DNA of 64,000 nt from Legionella quinlivanii (GTDB lineage Bacteria > Pseudomonadota > Gammaproteobacteria > Legionellales > Legionellaceae). The DNA lies in contig NZ_UGOX01000001.1 of the NCBI RefSeq assembly GCF_900461555.1, positions 943,501 to 1,007,500 of the forward strand, given 5' to 3'. Both the position numbers and the translations under genes were made by a program. Shown piece by piece: positions 9,412-19,552 of this stretch. The notes below the pieces were generated by a model. The model was not told where the DNA came from. It was given only the letters and a program-made list of their open reading frames with translations, and did not search any database. Each line of letters starts with the position of its first letter. Within the stretch, counting starts at the first letter, position 1.

Positions 9412-10257
9412 ATGCAAAAAATTATTTTTATCACAGGTTGCTCAACGGGCATTGGTTATGAAGCAGCCTGTGCTTTGCATCAAAAACAATATCGGGTTAT
9501 TGCTTCCTGTCGAAAAAAGGAGGATTTAACCCGCCTGGAGGAGCAGGGAATTGAAGCCTTGCAAATGGATATGAACGATAATGCTTCGATTCATCAGGGC
9601 TTTGAGCTGCTAATGCAAAAGACCAATGGCCAGCTCGATGTATTAATCAATAATGCCGGATATGGACAAACGGGCGCTCTTGAAGATATAGACCGCAATA
9701 CCCTGCGTGATCAATTTGAAACCAATGTGTTTGGCTTAATGGAGCTGACCAGACTGGTCATACCGGTGATGCGCAGGCAAAAAGCCGGCAGAATAATTAA
9801 CATGAGTTCCATTTTGGGTTTGGTGAGTATGCCGTTTCGAGGGGCTTATAATGCATCAAAGTATGCTGTGGAAGGTTTAAGCGACACGCTAAGATTAGAA
9901 CTTCAGAGTTCAGGCATTAAGGTGGTCACTATAGAACCTGGCCCCATTGAAAGTCGTTTCAGAGACAATGCCATCAGTTATTCATTGGCACGGATTAATC
10001 ACAAAGACAGCCATTTCTCCAGACAGTATGATTTTATGCTGAATCATTTTCGCGAGCAAAAATCGAAATCAACGTTTACCTGCGGCCCTGATGCAGTGAT
10101 TAAAAAAATCATTCATGCGATCGAGGCAAAAAATCCAAAGCCTCAATATCGAGTTACTTTTCCGGCTCATTTTCTTGCCCTTCTAAAACGGATGTTAAGC
10201 GTTCGCATGCTGGATCGCTTTATTGGATTTATTTCGAGAAAAGAACTGGGGGAGTAG
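9412..10257 (+). CDS. Short-chain dehydrogenase/reductase
   Basis: A 281-residue classical SDR with TGCSTGIG at residues 8-15 (NAD(P) binding), the NNAG motif, and the catalytic pair Y146-x3-K150 in YNASKYAVEG. The C-terminal ~60 residues resemble SDRs that act on sterol/retinol-like or long-chain substrates, but the substrate cannot be told. ATG at 9412 is chosen, with a weak TGGA seven bases upstream; an in-frame TTG at 9400 is less likely. Divergent from the mltA-like gene and followed by a repeat-rich gap. Confidence 0.85.
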   Translation: MQKIIFITGCSTGIGYEAACALHQKQYRVIASCRKKEDLTRLEEQGIEALQMDMNDNASIHQGFELLMQKTNGQLDVLINNAGYGQTGALEDIDRNTLRDQFETNVFGLMELTRLVIPVMRRQKAGRIINMSSILGLVSMPFRGAYNASKYAVEGLSDTLRLELQSSGIKVVTIEPGPIESRFRDNAISYSLARINHKDSHFSRQYDFMLNHFREQKSKSTFTCGPDAVIKKIIHAIEAKNPKPQYRVTFPAHFLALLKRMLSVRMLDRFIGFISRKELGE

Positions 10258-10296
10258 AGTAGTTACTGGATCCTTAAACAAGTTTTAACATAAAAT

Positions 10297-10494
10297 ATTG
10301 ATTTATAATTATAATGTTAATCCCCTACGTACCCCGCTTTATGCGGGGTACCCAGGCAGTGCGTCTGATTGGCAAACGCATTTTAAAACTCACTGCCATT
10401 GTTATGGATACCCCGCATAAAGCGGGGTACGTAGGCTCTAACGGGGTACGTAGGCTCTTATAGGATGGTTAAATTCTGTAACCATCTCTCAGGG
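10297..10494. repeat. Dispersed palindromic element, copy 1
   Basis: Two hairpins of the form TACCCCGC-TTTAT-GCGGGGTA, facing each other (about 10326-10352 and 10409-10435), bound a ~60-base spacer. The same ~180-base unit, including flanking ATTGATTTATAATTATAATG and CCATCTCTCAGGG, recurs in inverted orientation at 27837-28013. A further degenerate module (TGGATCCCTCGG...CGTAG) follows at 10531-10556. Together these fill the 435-base gap 10258-10692. The rest holds only a possible promoter and the start region of the next gene. Confidence 0.85.
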
Positions 10495-10651
10495 TTGACC
10501 GCAGGGTCCAGTGCTTCTCTATGAGTCTTCTGGATCCCTCGGCCGAGGAACGTAGAAGCCTGGAGCAGAGTGTCTTTTCAGGGATGTGGAAATAGCTGGG
10601 AACAAGTCGCGGCTAATAGTATCTCTGCTAATACTCTCTTAAGAATAACTT

Positions 10652-10659
10652 GCGATAAT
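10652..10659 (+). promoter_or_regulatory. Candidate extended -10 promoter
   Basis: TGCGATAAT gives a TGn-extended -10 with GATAAT (5/6 to TATAAT), 34 bases before the ATG at 10693. There is no good -35 at 17 bases. Inference from sequence only. Confidence 0.28.
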
Positions 10660-10692
10660 CGCCCGAAGGTGTGAGAAATCAGGGCGAGTTAA

Positions 10693-12498
10693 ATGGTTAA
10701 AGAGGTTAAAAAAAAATTATCCTCCGATGAGATGAATTCCATTATCGGAAATACACTTCCTGATGCTCAGAAACGAGCAGTATTTCAAGCGGCTTCTCAT
10801 TATTTTCTCGATAAAGACGAAGTAAGAATAACGCTTGATTTTTTTAATGTAATTAATCAGATTATTCCCAATCTGGCTGAAAGCGATTTAATTAATCAAT
10901 GCGATATCCAGCGAAAGGCCATTTTATTTGTTGAAGAGGCTAAAGCTTCTGATTATCCGGCTGTATTGAATATACTGAAACAACACTCTGTCCAGTTATG
11001 CTTAAAGCCTCAATTGCTTTTTTCAATCCTGCAAAAAGCCGCCAGTTTTCCCAGTGAATTTGATTTTAAATTGATGGACTTCTATTTAGGACATTGGGCG
11101 AATAGCGGGCTGCAGTTTTCTGAGTTATATGAACAATTCAGGAAAATGGATAAGGCCTCGTTGTTAGAAAATAGTAGATGGATATTCAGCTTTATTCAGC
11201 ATATTGTTGATAGAAAAGCCTTCGCTCCTGAAGAGATATATCGTTTACTCGCCAGATACAATGATTTGCTTTCTCAGGACAATGGGCAAGAACAGGCGAA
11301 GCAAATACTGCATTTATTGCAATCTGGTTTTAAAACGAACCATAAAAGTGTTGAATATATCCTGTGGTCGAATATTGCTGATTATTTTACGCGAATTAAC
11401 CCCGCTCTTCACGACAAGGCAGCAGCCGTAGTTACCAATTTTATTCACCTGATCTCAGATACACAGGGAAACCCGGGACTGTGCTTTCAAGGTTTAGTAA
11501 ACCAGGATGTATTTAATTTCTCAAATCAGGAAATACGAGAATTTCGCATTGTGCTCATGAATGCTCTGACACAGAGAATATTCCATACTCAGGAACTTAA
11601 ATCAGAGCTTCTTTTTTTCTGGAATGAGTCACGAAACGACTGTCTGTTAAAAGACTGCTTTGCAGCTTATGCCTGTGGAGTTGAAACAGCTCTGCAATCG
11701 CCATCAATTACAGCCAATGATCAAAAACAGGTACTCCTCTCTATAGCCCGCGAGCTGCAATCGATAGGCGAAAAAAATCCCAGGGTTAGCGAAAATACTC
11801 ATCGGGTCAGGCAACTTCATGGACATCTGCAACAGGCAATTAAGGGCTATGAAGCCAGATGGTTTAAATCAGATGTGCGAAATAATGAAGTATGCCAGCT
11901 GAAAGCGAATGTTGATTCCTGTTTTAAAGGCGATACGGACAGCTCCCATTATTCGGCGATATTGAAACTTATCCGTGATGCCAAGAAAAAAGCGATGGCT
12001 GATGATGAGGTAATTAATACTTCGGGAAGCCGATGGTATGAGCTATTTAAGCACAATGGCAAGGGATATAGCCGTTATTACCAGACCTTAAATCAAATGC
12101 ACGATATGGTTTTAGCCGCCTGGGGAAGTGATAACCAGGCAATTAATGAGCTGAATCATTATTATAATTACATCGAAGAAGATATTACAGAAACGATAAA
12201 ATTATTAAGCACTTCGATTAAACATTGGCTTGAAAAAGATAAAACTTATCAGGCTTTTAAAACGGACAATAGCAAGCGCTCTTTTTTCTATAGTGAGAAT
12301 CGTTACAGGCAGCTTGGTGCTTGTGACCAATTTACCGTCGAATATGAATCGGGTAGTATAAAAGGGGTATCGGAAGCGCTGCTAAAAATAGAAAACGCAC
12401 TGCCCCCATATATTAAAAATTTAGTCAATGAGTTAAAGCAGTCTCTGGATGTTTATCAAAGAGACAAACCGGATTTTGAAATCCTGCCATCAATTTAA
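10693..12498 (+). CDS. Unknown helical protein, effector candidate
   Basis: A 601-residue protein with no family I recognise, no signal peptide and no membrane segment. The composition is almost entirely amphipathic helix, rich in charged and aromatic residues. The C-terminal part (about 440-560) has long helices such as INELNHYYNYIEEDITETIKL. AGGG about eight bases upstream supports the ATG. It lies between two blocks of dispersed repeats, a typical setting for accessory genes. Its general style resembles the helical proteins at 30415-32316 and 35721-39782. Function not assignable. Confidence 0.6.
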   Translation: MVKEVKKKLSSDEMNSIIGNTLPDAQKRAVFQAASHYFLDKDEVRITLDFFNVINQIIPNLAESDLINQCDIQRKAILFVEEAKASDYPAVLNILKQHSVQLCLKPQLLFSILQKAASFPSEFDFKLMDFYLGHWANSGLQFSELYEQFRKMDKASLLENSRWIFSFIQHIVDRKAFAPEEIYRLLARYNDLLSQDNGQEQAKQILHLLQSGFKTNHKSVEYILWSNIADYFTRINPALHDKAAAVVTNFIHLISDTQGNPGLCFQGLVNQDVFNFSNQEIREFRIVLMNALTQRIFHTQELKSELLFFWNESRNDCLLKDCFAAYACGVETALQSPSITANDQKQVLLSIARELQSIGEKNPRVSENTHRVRQLHGHLQQAIKGYEARWFKSDVRNNEVCQLKANVDSCFKGDTDSSHYSAILKLIRDAKKKAMADDEVINTSGSRWYELFKHNGKGYSRYYQTLNQMHDMVLAAWGSDNQAINELNHYYNYIEEDITETIKLLSTSIKHWLEKDKTYQAFKTDNSKRSFFYSENRYRQLGACDQFTVEYESGSIKGVSEALLKIENALPPYIKNLVNELKQSLDVYQRDKPDFEILPSI

Positions 12499-12520
12499 GC
12501 GAGAACCTGGCTGTAAGTTG

Positions 12521-12682
12521 GACCTTGGCCTAATGGCGCTGCCTTAAGGCTTAAACCCATACCCTACGTCCCTCGGCTTGTCCGAGGGATCCAGGAATCT
12601 CATGCCATGATTGGATCTCTGGATCCCTCGGACAAGCCGAGGGACGTAGACAGATATGTTAAGGCAGCGCCATTAGGACCTT
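12521..12682. repeat. Long nested inverted repeat
   Basis: Outer arms CCTAATGGCGCTGCCTTAA (12529-12547) and its exact reverse complement (12659-12677) enclose inner arms CTACGTCCCTCGGCTTGTCC... (from 12564) and the matching GGACAAGCCGAGGGACGTAG (to about 12649). Each inner arm is itself a small hairpin. The CCTAATGGCGCT end recurs near 22989, and the CCTACGT-hairpin-GGATCCAGG plan recurs at 10.3, 22.9, 23.0 and 27.9 kb. It separates two convergent genes and may act as a bidirectional terminator. Confidence 0.85.
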
Positions 12683-12723
12683 TGCTAATCTACATAACCC
12701 TTATGTCATTTCCGCAGAATCAA

Positions 12724-14106
12724 TCACTCTTCAAGAGCCTTCAGATTTTCAAGCGTTGTTGGGATCAATTCCGACACGGTTGGATGAATATGAACGGCGT
12801 CACGAATCAAAGTATAGGGTTTATCGGCATACATGACGTCCAAAATGGAATGTATAATTTCATCTCCATTCACTCCCAGCACTGCTGCTCCCAGAATTTT
12901 CTTGCTCTCAGAATCGACAATTATCTTAATGAATCCGGTGGGTTCGCCTTTGATCATCGCTCTTTTAATCTGGGTCATAGGGCGCTTGGCCACCAGTGCT
13001 TTATAACCAGCTTGCCTGACTTGCTCCTCGGTCATTCCACAACGCCCCAAAGGAGGATCAATATACAAGGCATAAGTCATAATTCGGTCATTGACACTGC
13101 GTTTCCCGCCGTTTAGCAGATTATCCGCGACAATTTGATAATCATTATAAGCGGTGTGCGTAAAAGCGCCACGCCCATTGCACTCGCCCAAAGCCCAAAC
13201 CCCATGAACTGAAGTTGCCAAAAATTCATCAACCTCAACTGTACCGCGGGCATTGAGTTTAATATCGGTATTCTCAAGCCCCAAATCCTCCGTATTGGGA
13301 ATTCTTCCAATAGCTATCAGCACATGAGTGCCCCGATACAATTTGCTATCGTGCTTGCAGCCAACCTGAGCTATAACCGCATCGCCTTCACGATAAAATG
13401 ACAGGCATTCTGTTCCTAACTCAACCTGAATACCTGATTCCCGCATGATAGAGAAGACGGTTTCCGACACGTCAGGATCTTCACGTCCAATCAGTCGGTC
13501 GGCTTTTTCAATCACTGTAACCTCTGAACCGAAGCGCTTAAATACCTGAGCAAACTCAAGACCAATATAACTGCCGCCTACCACAATCAGATGCTCTGGA
13601 ACCGTGTCAAGCTCAAGAATAGAGGAATTGGTATAATGTTTTATACTGTCAATTCCTTTCATCGGGGGAACAAAGGCACGAGCGCCCACATTAATGAATA
13701 TATGATCTGAAAATAAAGCTTGGCCATTTACCTGGACCGTATGATTATCTACAAATTTCCCCTGACCATAAAATACAGTGATATTAGGTGTATTTTTTAA
13801 CCAGTTTTCAACACCGAGCGAAGCTTTTCGGATAAAGGCATCTTTTCGCGCTTTGACCTTTTTCATATCAGTGCGGATGCTGCCGTTAATTTCAATTCCA
13901 AACTCATTCGCTATTTCGGCGTGATGCGCTATTTCTGCGCTGGCTACATAGAGTTTGGTAGGAATACAACCGGTATTTACGCAGCTTCCTCCAAATTTGT
14001 TGCGCTCGAGAATAGCAACTTTCCAACCTTCATTGGCTAAACGCACCGCCAATGAAGGGCCTGCTTGTCCTGTGCCTATAATAATGGCATCAAACTGTTC
14101 AGCCAT
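12724..14106 (-). CDS. Class I FAD pyridine nucleotide-disulfide oxidoreductase (mercuric-reductase-like)
   Basis: 460 residues. The FAD site IIIGTGQAGPSLA is at residues 8-20, the redox disulfide is C42-x4-C47 in GGSCVNTGC, the NAD(P)-binding motif VVGGSYIGLEFA lies mid-protein, and the C-terminal dimer domain has HIHPTVSELI. Mercuric reductases share this core, but here there is no N-terminal heavy-metal domain and no vicinal C-terminal CC pair for Hg(II). The true electron acceptor is therefore unclear. ATG at 14106 follows AGGGGAG by seven bases, so I prefer it over an upstream in-frame ATG. It is 38 bases downstream of the giant gene and may be co-transcribed with it. Confidence 0.85.
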   Translation of the reverse strand: MAEQFDAIIIGTGQAGPSLAVRLANEGWKVAILERNKFGGSCVNTGCIPTKLYVASAEIAHHAEIANEFGIEINGSIRTDMKKVKARKDAFIRKASLGVENWLKNTPNITVFYGQGKFVDNHTVQVNGQALFSDHIFINVGARAFVPPMKGIDSIKHYTNSSILELDTVPEHLIVVGGSYIGLEFAQVFKRFGSEVTVIEKADRLIGREDPDVSETVFSIMRESGIQVELGTECLSFYREGDAVIAQVGCKHDSKLYRGTHVLIAIGRIPNTEDLGLENTDIKLNARGTVEVDEFLATSVHGVWALGECNGRGAFTHTAYNDYQIVADNLLNGGKRSVNDRIMTYALYIDPPLGRCGMTEEQVRQAGYKALVAKRPMTQIKRAMIKGEPTGFIKIIVDSESKKILGAAVLGVNGDEIIHSILDVMYADKPYTLIRDAVHIHPTVSELIPTTLENLKALEE

Positions 14107-14144
14107 GATGATCTCCCCTGTTCCTTTTAAACTTAGCACAGGTT

Positions 14145-17100
14145 CTAAACCAGGTTCGCATCTTTGACATCCAGTAGAAAAATCTTTTTGTCGGTATCGC
14201 TACTGAGCGAAACTCGAATGGAATGATTTTTCATTAATTTTTTACAGATGGCATAGGCGTCGTTCCTGTTTTTGGATTTTTGCAGCCTGAGCCAGGTATA
14301 CAGGGTCAAAAATGAGCCATCACTATGGTTTTCGTAAAATGCGTTGTGCGAAATAATCCCCGATTTATCTTTTATATCAGCCGGCATCAGATAACCATAG
14401 CCGGTTGTAAACACAAACAGATTTTTTGTGCTGCGTTCTGCTTCAGCAGGGATATCCTCTTCTTTGAATGTCCACACCTCTTTGACCTCCTCATAGGACA
14501 CTAATTGCAGCCAGGTGTCGTCAATGGATGGGAAAAGATTATAAATGGAAATACCGCTGATGGCCTGTAGTTGATTGGGTAAATCCACTGTAATCCATTT
14601 CACCAGCTCGACCTCTTTTTCCAATTGATCCAGTGAAGGAGGAACTCGATAGATGCCGAAACCATAGCCCCAAAAAGTCCATAAATACCCATTGGCTTCT
14701 TTATAGGTTTCTTTCTGCTCAGCACTTAATGAAGACTCCTTGGCCGGGATGCCTTCTCCACCATTATCAGTTTTGGAAGACAGCCAGCCGCGGTTAACAA
14801 ATTCAACGCCAATACTGGTTGGATTCATTGCCGAGCTGTGATTTTCATGTTCTACCAGATCGTTGAATTGTAAGATAGTCGCATCTCGCCTGACTGCCAT
14901 GTGTGAGGTTTCATTGACCGAATCGTCAAATCCATCGCCGGTATCCGCAGCGGATTCATGAAGCACCAGATGCTTGATGCTGAAGGGATCACGGTAAGCA
15001 TTTTTACGGCGATTGTGAACTACCGAGCTATCTGTTTTCCAGTCTTTATAATTTTTAATTCCGGAAATACCGCTGTTAAATTCGACTGTATTAATGACGA
15101 TGGCAGTACTGCTGGAAGGGTTATACTCATTCAGATTCTTAACAATATCGGCTTCTGTGGGATCATTCCCCTCGCTGGGTGTATCAATTTTATCAATAAA
15201 ATGAACCACCTGAGTAGAGGGAACCAGCGGGCTGTCGGTTACCAGTTCGTTGAAGCTGTTGGAAAACTCTTCAAAACTCTGAGTCAGCTTTTTACCCTGT
15301 GCGGGATCAATGAGTTCCAGGGTTTTCTTATCATTACTTATGCCGGTAATAATACGTGCATGCGCTGAGAATCCCTTGCCTTCGTCTGCATCCGTAGTAA
15401 CCCAGAGGGGGCCGTATTCAATCAGCCAGCCATGATAATTTTCAGCGGTGTAGGGAGCAACCGGCTCGCCTTTCATTTTCAGGGCGGTGATGAAATCCTG
15501 TTTTTCGGTATAGGGCAGGCCCTGTTTCTGATTATAATAATTCAGATACTGAGGCCCTGCCTTGGTCATTACCTGCTCGACGGTATAATTGCTGCCGTCT
15601 TTCCAGCGCATCATCATCGTAGCCACAGTCGCCCAACAGGTATTGGCGCTTTCCTGTTTAATCGGAGTGATTCCTCCCTTGCCGATTTTAGTTTCAATGG
15701 CAGGCCCTGAGCCGGCTTCATCACTAAATTTGGTATTAATCTTAGTGCCATCCGGTTTGGTGACTGCCACTTCACCACTTTTACTTTTACTGACTTTATC
15801 AAGGTTTTTATTAATACCTTCCTGAAGCTTATCGGCATTTTCATCTTTTGCCGGGGTATCGGATTTAGCGCCCGCACCTAAATAAGCATTAAGCGCTTTT
15901 TCGGTCAGTTCAGTTTTCTGTTTGGCATCCAAATTCGGATTACTGTTAATGGCTTTAATCGCATTATCCAGACGGCGTTCCATAATTTTTTGCATTTCAA
16001 GTTTGGCCGCTTCCTGACCAAATGTTTTAGTCGCATCAAAAGACGCTTTGAGTGCTTCCAGGGCGTTGGTTTGATTTTGGCTCAAGCCGGTTATATCGCG
16101 GAAGGAATCCCCTTTGCCAAGAAGTGATAAGGTGCCGGCGATACCTGTCGGATCAGGCACATTCGGAGCATTTTGAATATTGACCACTGGATTCGCCAGC
16201 GGAACAGGCTGCAGGTTACCCGGATCCACTCTGCGGCTTTCGGTACTGATTGGGTTAATCGCTGTCGGACTGTCAGGAATAGGGGATTCTTCCCAGCGCC
16301 AGAATCGGCTTTCATCCTTTTCTTCACAGGAATTACAACGTCCCATCATCGCTTCCGCGTAAACCCCCTTGGTCGGAACACTGATGGAAATAGGATCGGT
16401 GGCTGAAACCATATAATAATCAAAGAGCGAATCAGCCAAGCCAAAATTGGGATCAAGATTTAAGCCCTGAGCCACGGGAAATACCAGGCTGTTGCCGACA
16501 ATACCGATTAACTCGTTTTCAACCAGTGAAGCAAGGCTTCGACCCTGGCCTTTTTCGCCAGGTAAAATGATGCCATCGAGCAGCATGAACCGTCTTTCTG
16601 GCGACATATTGTACCAAAGCGCTTTATGGTAATACTCAAGGTGATCATTCAAATGGCTTAGCAGCGAGTTTAAGACCGCCAAATCATCTTTGCGCGGATC
16701 GCGTAACTCATCAGCGCCTGGACCCGCATAAAGACTGGCGCCGTCACTGGGGGATAAATCATCCTGAATACTTTGATACCGACAGAGGAACCCTTCATAA
16801 TGTGCTGTCTTATAGCGAATGAATCCTGAAACGATAATTATCGATGAATAGTCAGGCAATACATTGGTCGTCCCGCAGCGAATTTTCAGATAGTGCAATT
16901 TGTCACGGCTAAACTGTGAAGGGCCCATGAATCGAATGGTAATATTGAGAATACCTTCTTTACGGTAACGGGAAGTCAGGCTGCTATCGAAAGCCATCGA
17001 AGAGATTTCATTGCCGTTTTCATCGGCTACATGAAAGCTCAGGGCGCTTACGAAGGCGGTGGCAATCTTTTCCCCCAGCACCCGATGGAACACTTCATCC

Positions 17101-19322
17101 TTATTGCGGGCATATTTTAAATAATGTTCATAAAATCCTTGCGGCGTATCGGCTCCCATAAAGGGAATGAGACTTTGCCAGTTCGCCTCGTTGATATCCT
17201 CAACCATTTTTTTCTGATAGCCAATAATGCCAGTCGGTCCATAAATCGGCTTGGAATAATCATCCGTTTCTACCAGTTTATCTTCCGGTCGACGGATAAT
17301 AAATCGAATCTGAAAGCTGCCGGACGCATTGATTATTTTTTCGGAAGCAAAGGTGCCGGAGGGAAAATTGCTGTCTATCCATTTATTTTTAACGCGGGTT
17401 GCTGCTTCAAAACCTTTCGCAAGCGCTGGGTTCATAAGAGCAATGGCCAAATGCTCTTTCCAGCGCAGTACTTTATCCAAATCAAAACTGGTCATGGGTA
17501 AGGGCACAAACAGACATTCTCTGGCATCGGCAAGGCGTTGCCTGACTTTAAAGTGACGCAGCACTTCAAAATATTGAATAGTGATGGCATGGCAATGATT
17601 GTAATTGGCAACTGTTTCAGAAGAGACTTCAAAACGCTCCCCCTGAGAAACGGTTTGGATAACGGAAGATCGCTGACTGCGTACGGCATTTGCAGATTGG
17701 ACAATCCGATCTCTGATTTTCTGTAGATCGCTGGCTGATGTTTGTCTCAGACTATCCTGTGACGCATTCGAGCTTGAATAACCAGCCCCTCCGGATACGC
17801 CAAAAAGAAGGCCGCCGACAAAGCCGCCAATACCGGCGCTGGCGCTGGCTGTAGTGGCACTGGAATTGCCTCTGACATTTTCCTGGATTACTCCTTTGGT
17901 AATTTCAAAAATATCCCGATCACGTCCCAGCGAATTATAGAGGCTTTCTTCATATTCAATCGATTGGACATTGGAGGCTGATTCCCGACGTTCCCAGTCA
18001 AACACCACAATCTGTTTCTTTTGGCCAGGCGCCAGAGGCAGGCTGTATAAAAGATCGCCGAGTGAATAACCATCAGCAATCCATTCCGATTTAAAATTAA
18101 GGAGATGGCCATGCGCGACGGAAACCGATTGATACAATGTCGCATCCACATCCCAGTGAACGGTATTATTCGCATCCAGAATCACTCTGCCCAAGGGCTG
18201 AGGAGGAGCAGGGGCGATTTGTTTTTTAAATTGTAAAGCTTCATTCAATTCAATGAGGGAAACAATATTATCCTTGTTTAAGCCATCTTCATTTTTCAGA
18301 AAATTGTGCAACACATTGCGGCTGATTTTTATTTTCTTCAGGGATTCGGCCATTTCATTACTGGGTGCTGGATTGGCTGCTCCGGGATTGGCACGTGAAA
18401 TACTCATTTCTGAGGGAGTAAAGCCGCCACGCATGGCTAAATGATTAAATGCGGGCAGTTTGAGAATGGGATCAATGATTTCCCAGATCTTTATTGGATG
18501 TTTATTCAATACTTCTTCCAGTGTTATTTCGTCGTCTTCCTCAAGAATAAAACCACGAATTTCTGGTTCAGTAGTGCGGATTAAACTGAAAAAAGAATAT
18601 TCCTCCAGAACGCGTTTATTGTTCTGCATGTCGATTTCCTGGCAACCGCAGTCTTTTTCAGTTATTTCTTCGATATCTTCCAGTTCTCCCACCAGGATCA
18701 CATGCCGTGGAAATTCCAGCAAAGAGGCTTCTCCATCGACTAATACTTTATCAAGATGTATGGGGATGGGATTTTCTTTTATATTTAAACCAATTCTTGC
18801 TGCCGCATAGGAAAAATTACCTTCAGGATATTCAATGAAAAAATAACCGCCTGCTTCAGTTCTTACTGTGGCTATCGCTTCAATAGGGCTGTCATTTTCC
18901 CTGGATGCTTCAAAAATAATCTGAATATCCTCCATATTTTTACGCCCCAGTTTTTCTAACAAACGCCCATAAACAAATAAAGGTTTTCTTTCCGGGATAA
19001 TTGCGCTTGGCTCAGGAAAATTAGCAGGATTGTAATCAAAGTCCAGAGTGACAGGCCTTTCTTCACGAAGCTCGGTAGCAGGAATAGAGTTTTGCGCCAG
19101 GATATTCCCTGATTTTGAAAACAGCATCAAAAATATATCTCTATCCATTACCAAATCATTGGTAAATTTAAGAGATAACTCTGCTGAAGAGGATGGGTAA
19201 TATTTCTCTGTTTTAGGTAAGAAATTACCCGATTCTGCCTTGATAAAATATGAAGATTGTAAAATAAGGTCTTGCCAAGGAATTTCGTTGGCACTTGATT
19301 TTAATTGAAGTGTGATTTTCAT
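14145..19322 (-). CDS. Giant multidomain protein with papain-like (C39-like) peptidase and N-acetylmuramoyl-L-alanine amidase domains
   Basis: About 1725 residues, counted from ATG 19322; an upstream TTG has no ribosome site. The N-terminus has beta-rich domains, one like a carboxypeptidase-regulatory fold (about 125-190). Then comes a long region of unknown family with a Ala/Ser/Gly-rich stretch (SASAGIGGFVGGLLFG) and coiled helices. A papain/C39-like peptidase follows: C1229 in SANTCWATVATMM, H1321 in SAHARIITG, Asp in LELIDPAQG. The last part is an amidase_2/PGRP-like domain with H1455 in HLVLHESA, SHMAVRRD and PTSIGVEFVNRG. No signal peptide was seen, so how it reaches peptidoglycan is open. 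The downstream flavoprotein gene is close. Accurate function unknown; a secreted cell-wall-active or toxin-like protein is possible. Confidence 0.72.
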   Translation of the reverse strand: MKITLQLKSSANEIPWQDLILQSSYFIKAESGNFLPKTEKYYPSSSAELSLKFTNDLVMDRDIFLMLFSKSGNILAQNSIPATELREERPVTLDFDYNPANFPEPSAIIPERKPLFVYGRLLEKLGRKNMEDIQIIFEASRENDSPIEAIATVRTEAGGYFFIEYPEGNFSYAAARIGLNIKENPIPIHLDKVLVDGEASLLEFPRHVILVGELEDIEEITEKDCGCQEIDMQNNKRVLEEYSFFSLIRTTEPEIRGFILEEDDEITLEEVLNKHPIKIWEIIDPILKLPAFNHLAMRGGFTPSEMSISRANPGAANPAPSNEMAESLKKIKISRNVLHNFLKNEDGLNKDNIVSLIELNEALQFKKQIAPAPPQPLGRVILDANNTVHWDVDATLYQSVSVAHGHLLNFKSEWIADGYSLGDLLYSLPLAPGQKKQIVVFDWERRESASNVQSIEYEESLYNSLGRDRDIFEITKGVIQENVRGNSSATTASASAGIGGFVGGLLFGVSGGAGYSSSNASQDSLRQTSASDLQKIRDRIVQSANAVRSQRSSVIQTVSQGERFEVSSETVANYNHCHAITIQYFEVLRHFKVRQRLADARECLFVPLPMTSFDLDKVLRWKEHLAIALMNPALAKGFEAATRVKNKWIDSNFPSGTFASEKIINASGSFQIRFIIRRPEDKLVETDDYSKPIYGPTGIIGYQKKMVEDINEANWQSLIPFMGADTPQGFYEHYLKYARNKDEVFHRVLGEKIATAFVSALSFHVADENGNEISSMAFDSSLTSRYRKEGILNITIRFMGPSQFSRDKLHYLKIRCGTTNVLPDYSSIIIVSGFIRYKTAHYEGFLCRYQSIQDDLSPSDGASLYAGPGADELRDPRKDDLAVLNSLLSHLNDHLEYYHKALWYNMSPERRFMLLDGIILPGEKGQGRSLASLVENELIGIVGNSLVFPVAQGLNLDPNFGLADSLFDYYMVSATDPISISVPTKGVYAEAMMGRCNSCEEKDESRFWRWEESPIPDSPTAINPISTESRRVDPGNLQPVPLANPVVNIQNAPNVPDPTGIAGTLSLLGKGDSFRDITGLSQNQTNALEALKASFDATKTFGQEAAKLEMQKIMERRLDNAIKAINSNPNLDAKQKTELTEKALNAYLGAGAKSDTPAKDENADKLQEGINKNLDKVSKSKSGEVAVTKPDGTKINTKFSDEAGSGPAIETKIGKGGITPIKQESANTCWATVATMMMRWKDGSNYTVEQVMTKAGPQYLNYYNQKQGLPYTEKQDFITALKMKGEPVAPYTAENYHGWLIEYGPLWVTTDADEGKGFSAHARIITGISNDKKTLELIDPAQGKKLTQSFEEFSNSFNELVTDSPLVPSTQVVHFIDKIDTPSEGNDPTEADIVKNLNEYNPSSSTAIVINTVEFNSGISGIKNYKDWKTDSSVVHNRRKNAYRDPFSIKHLVLHESAADTGDGFDDSVNETSHMAVRRDATILQFNDLVEHENHSSAMNPTSIGVEFVNRGWLSSKTDNGGEGIPAKESSLSAEQKETYKEANGYLWTFWGYGFGIYRVPPSLDQLEKEVELVKWITVDLPNQLQAISGISIYNLFPSIDDTWLQLVSYEEVKEVWTFKEEDIPAEAERSTKNLFVFTTGYGYLMPADIKDKSGIISHNAFYENHSDGSFLTLYTWLRLQKSKNRNDAYAICKKLMKNHSIRVSLSSDTDKKIFLLDVKDANLV

Positions 19323-19552
19323 GTTAATTTCAGCGTGCTGCAATGGAAAAACTGCAGTAAGGGCTGCTCCATTTTCTGTTGAATCGGACTGGAATTATTC
19401 CTTGCCGATATAATCTTTCCCTGATCAACTTGGAGTATAGCTGAATAAAAAAATTATTTTTCAATTAATAAAAAAACATTTGACATTAATAGAAAAAATA
19501 CAATATTTTTAATGAGCTTATAAATACTGTATTAGTAAAGGACTAACTAAAG

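Noticed and set aside
12607..13116. 169-residue plus-strand open frame
   Set aside because: Lies opposite the intact flavoprotein gene and a palindromic repeat; no family features.
12724..14106. Mercury-resistance locus (merA)
   Set aside because: No N-terminal metal domain, no C-terminal vicinal cysteines, and no merR/merT/merP neighbours.
14958..18810. Several plus-strand open frames of 60-136 codons
   Set aside because: All are antisense to the coherent giant protein with recognised domains.
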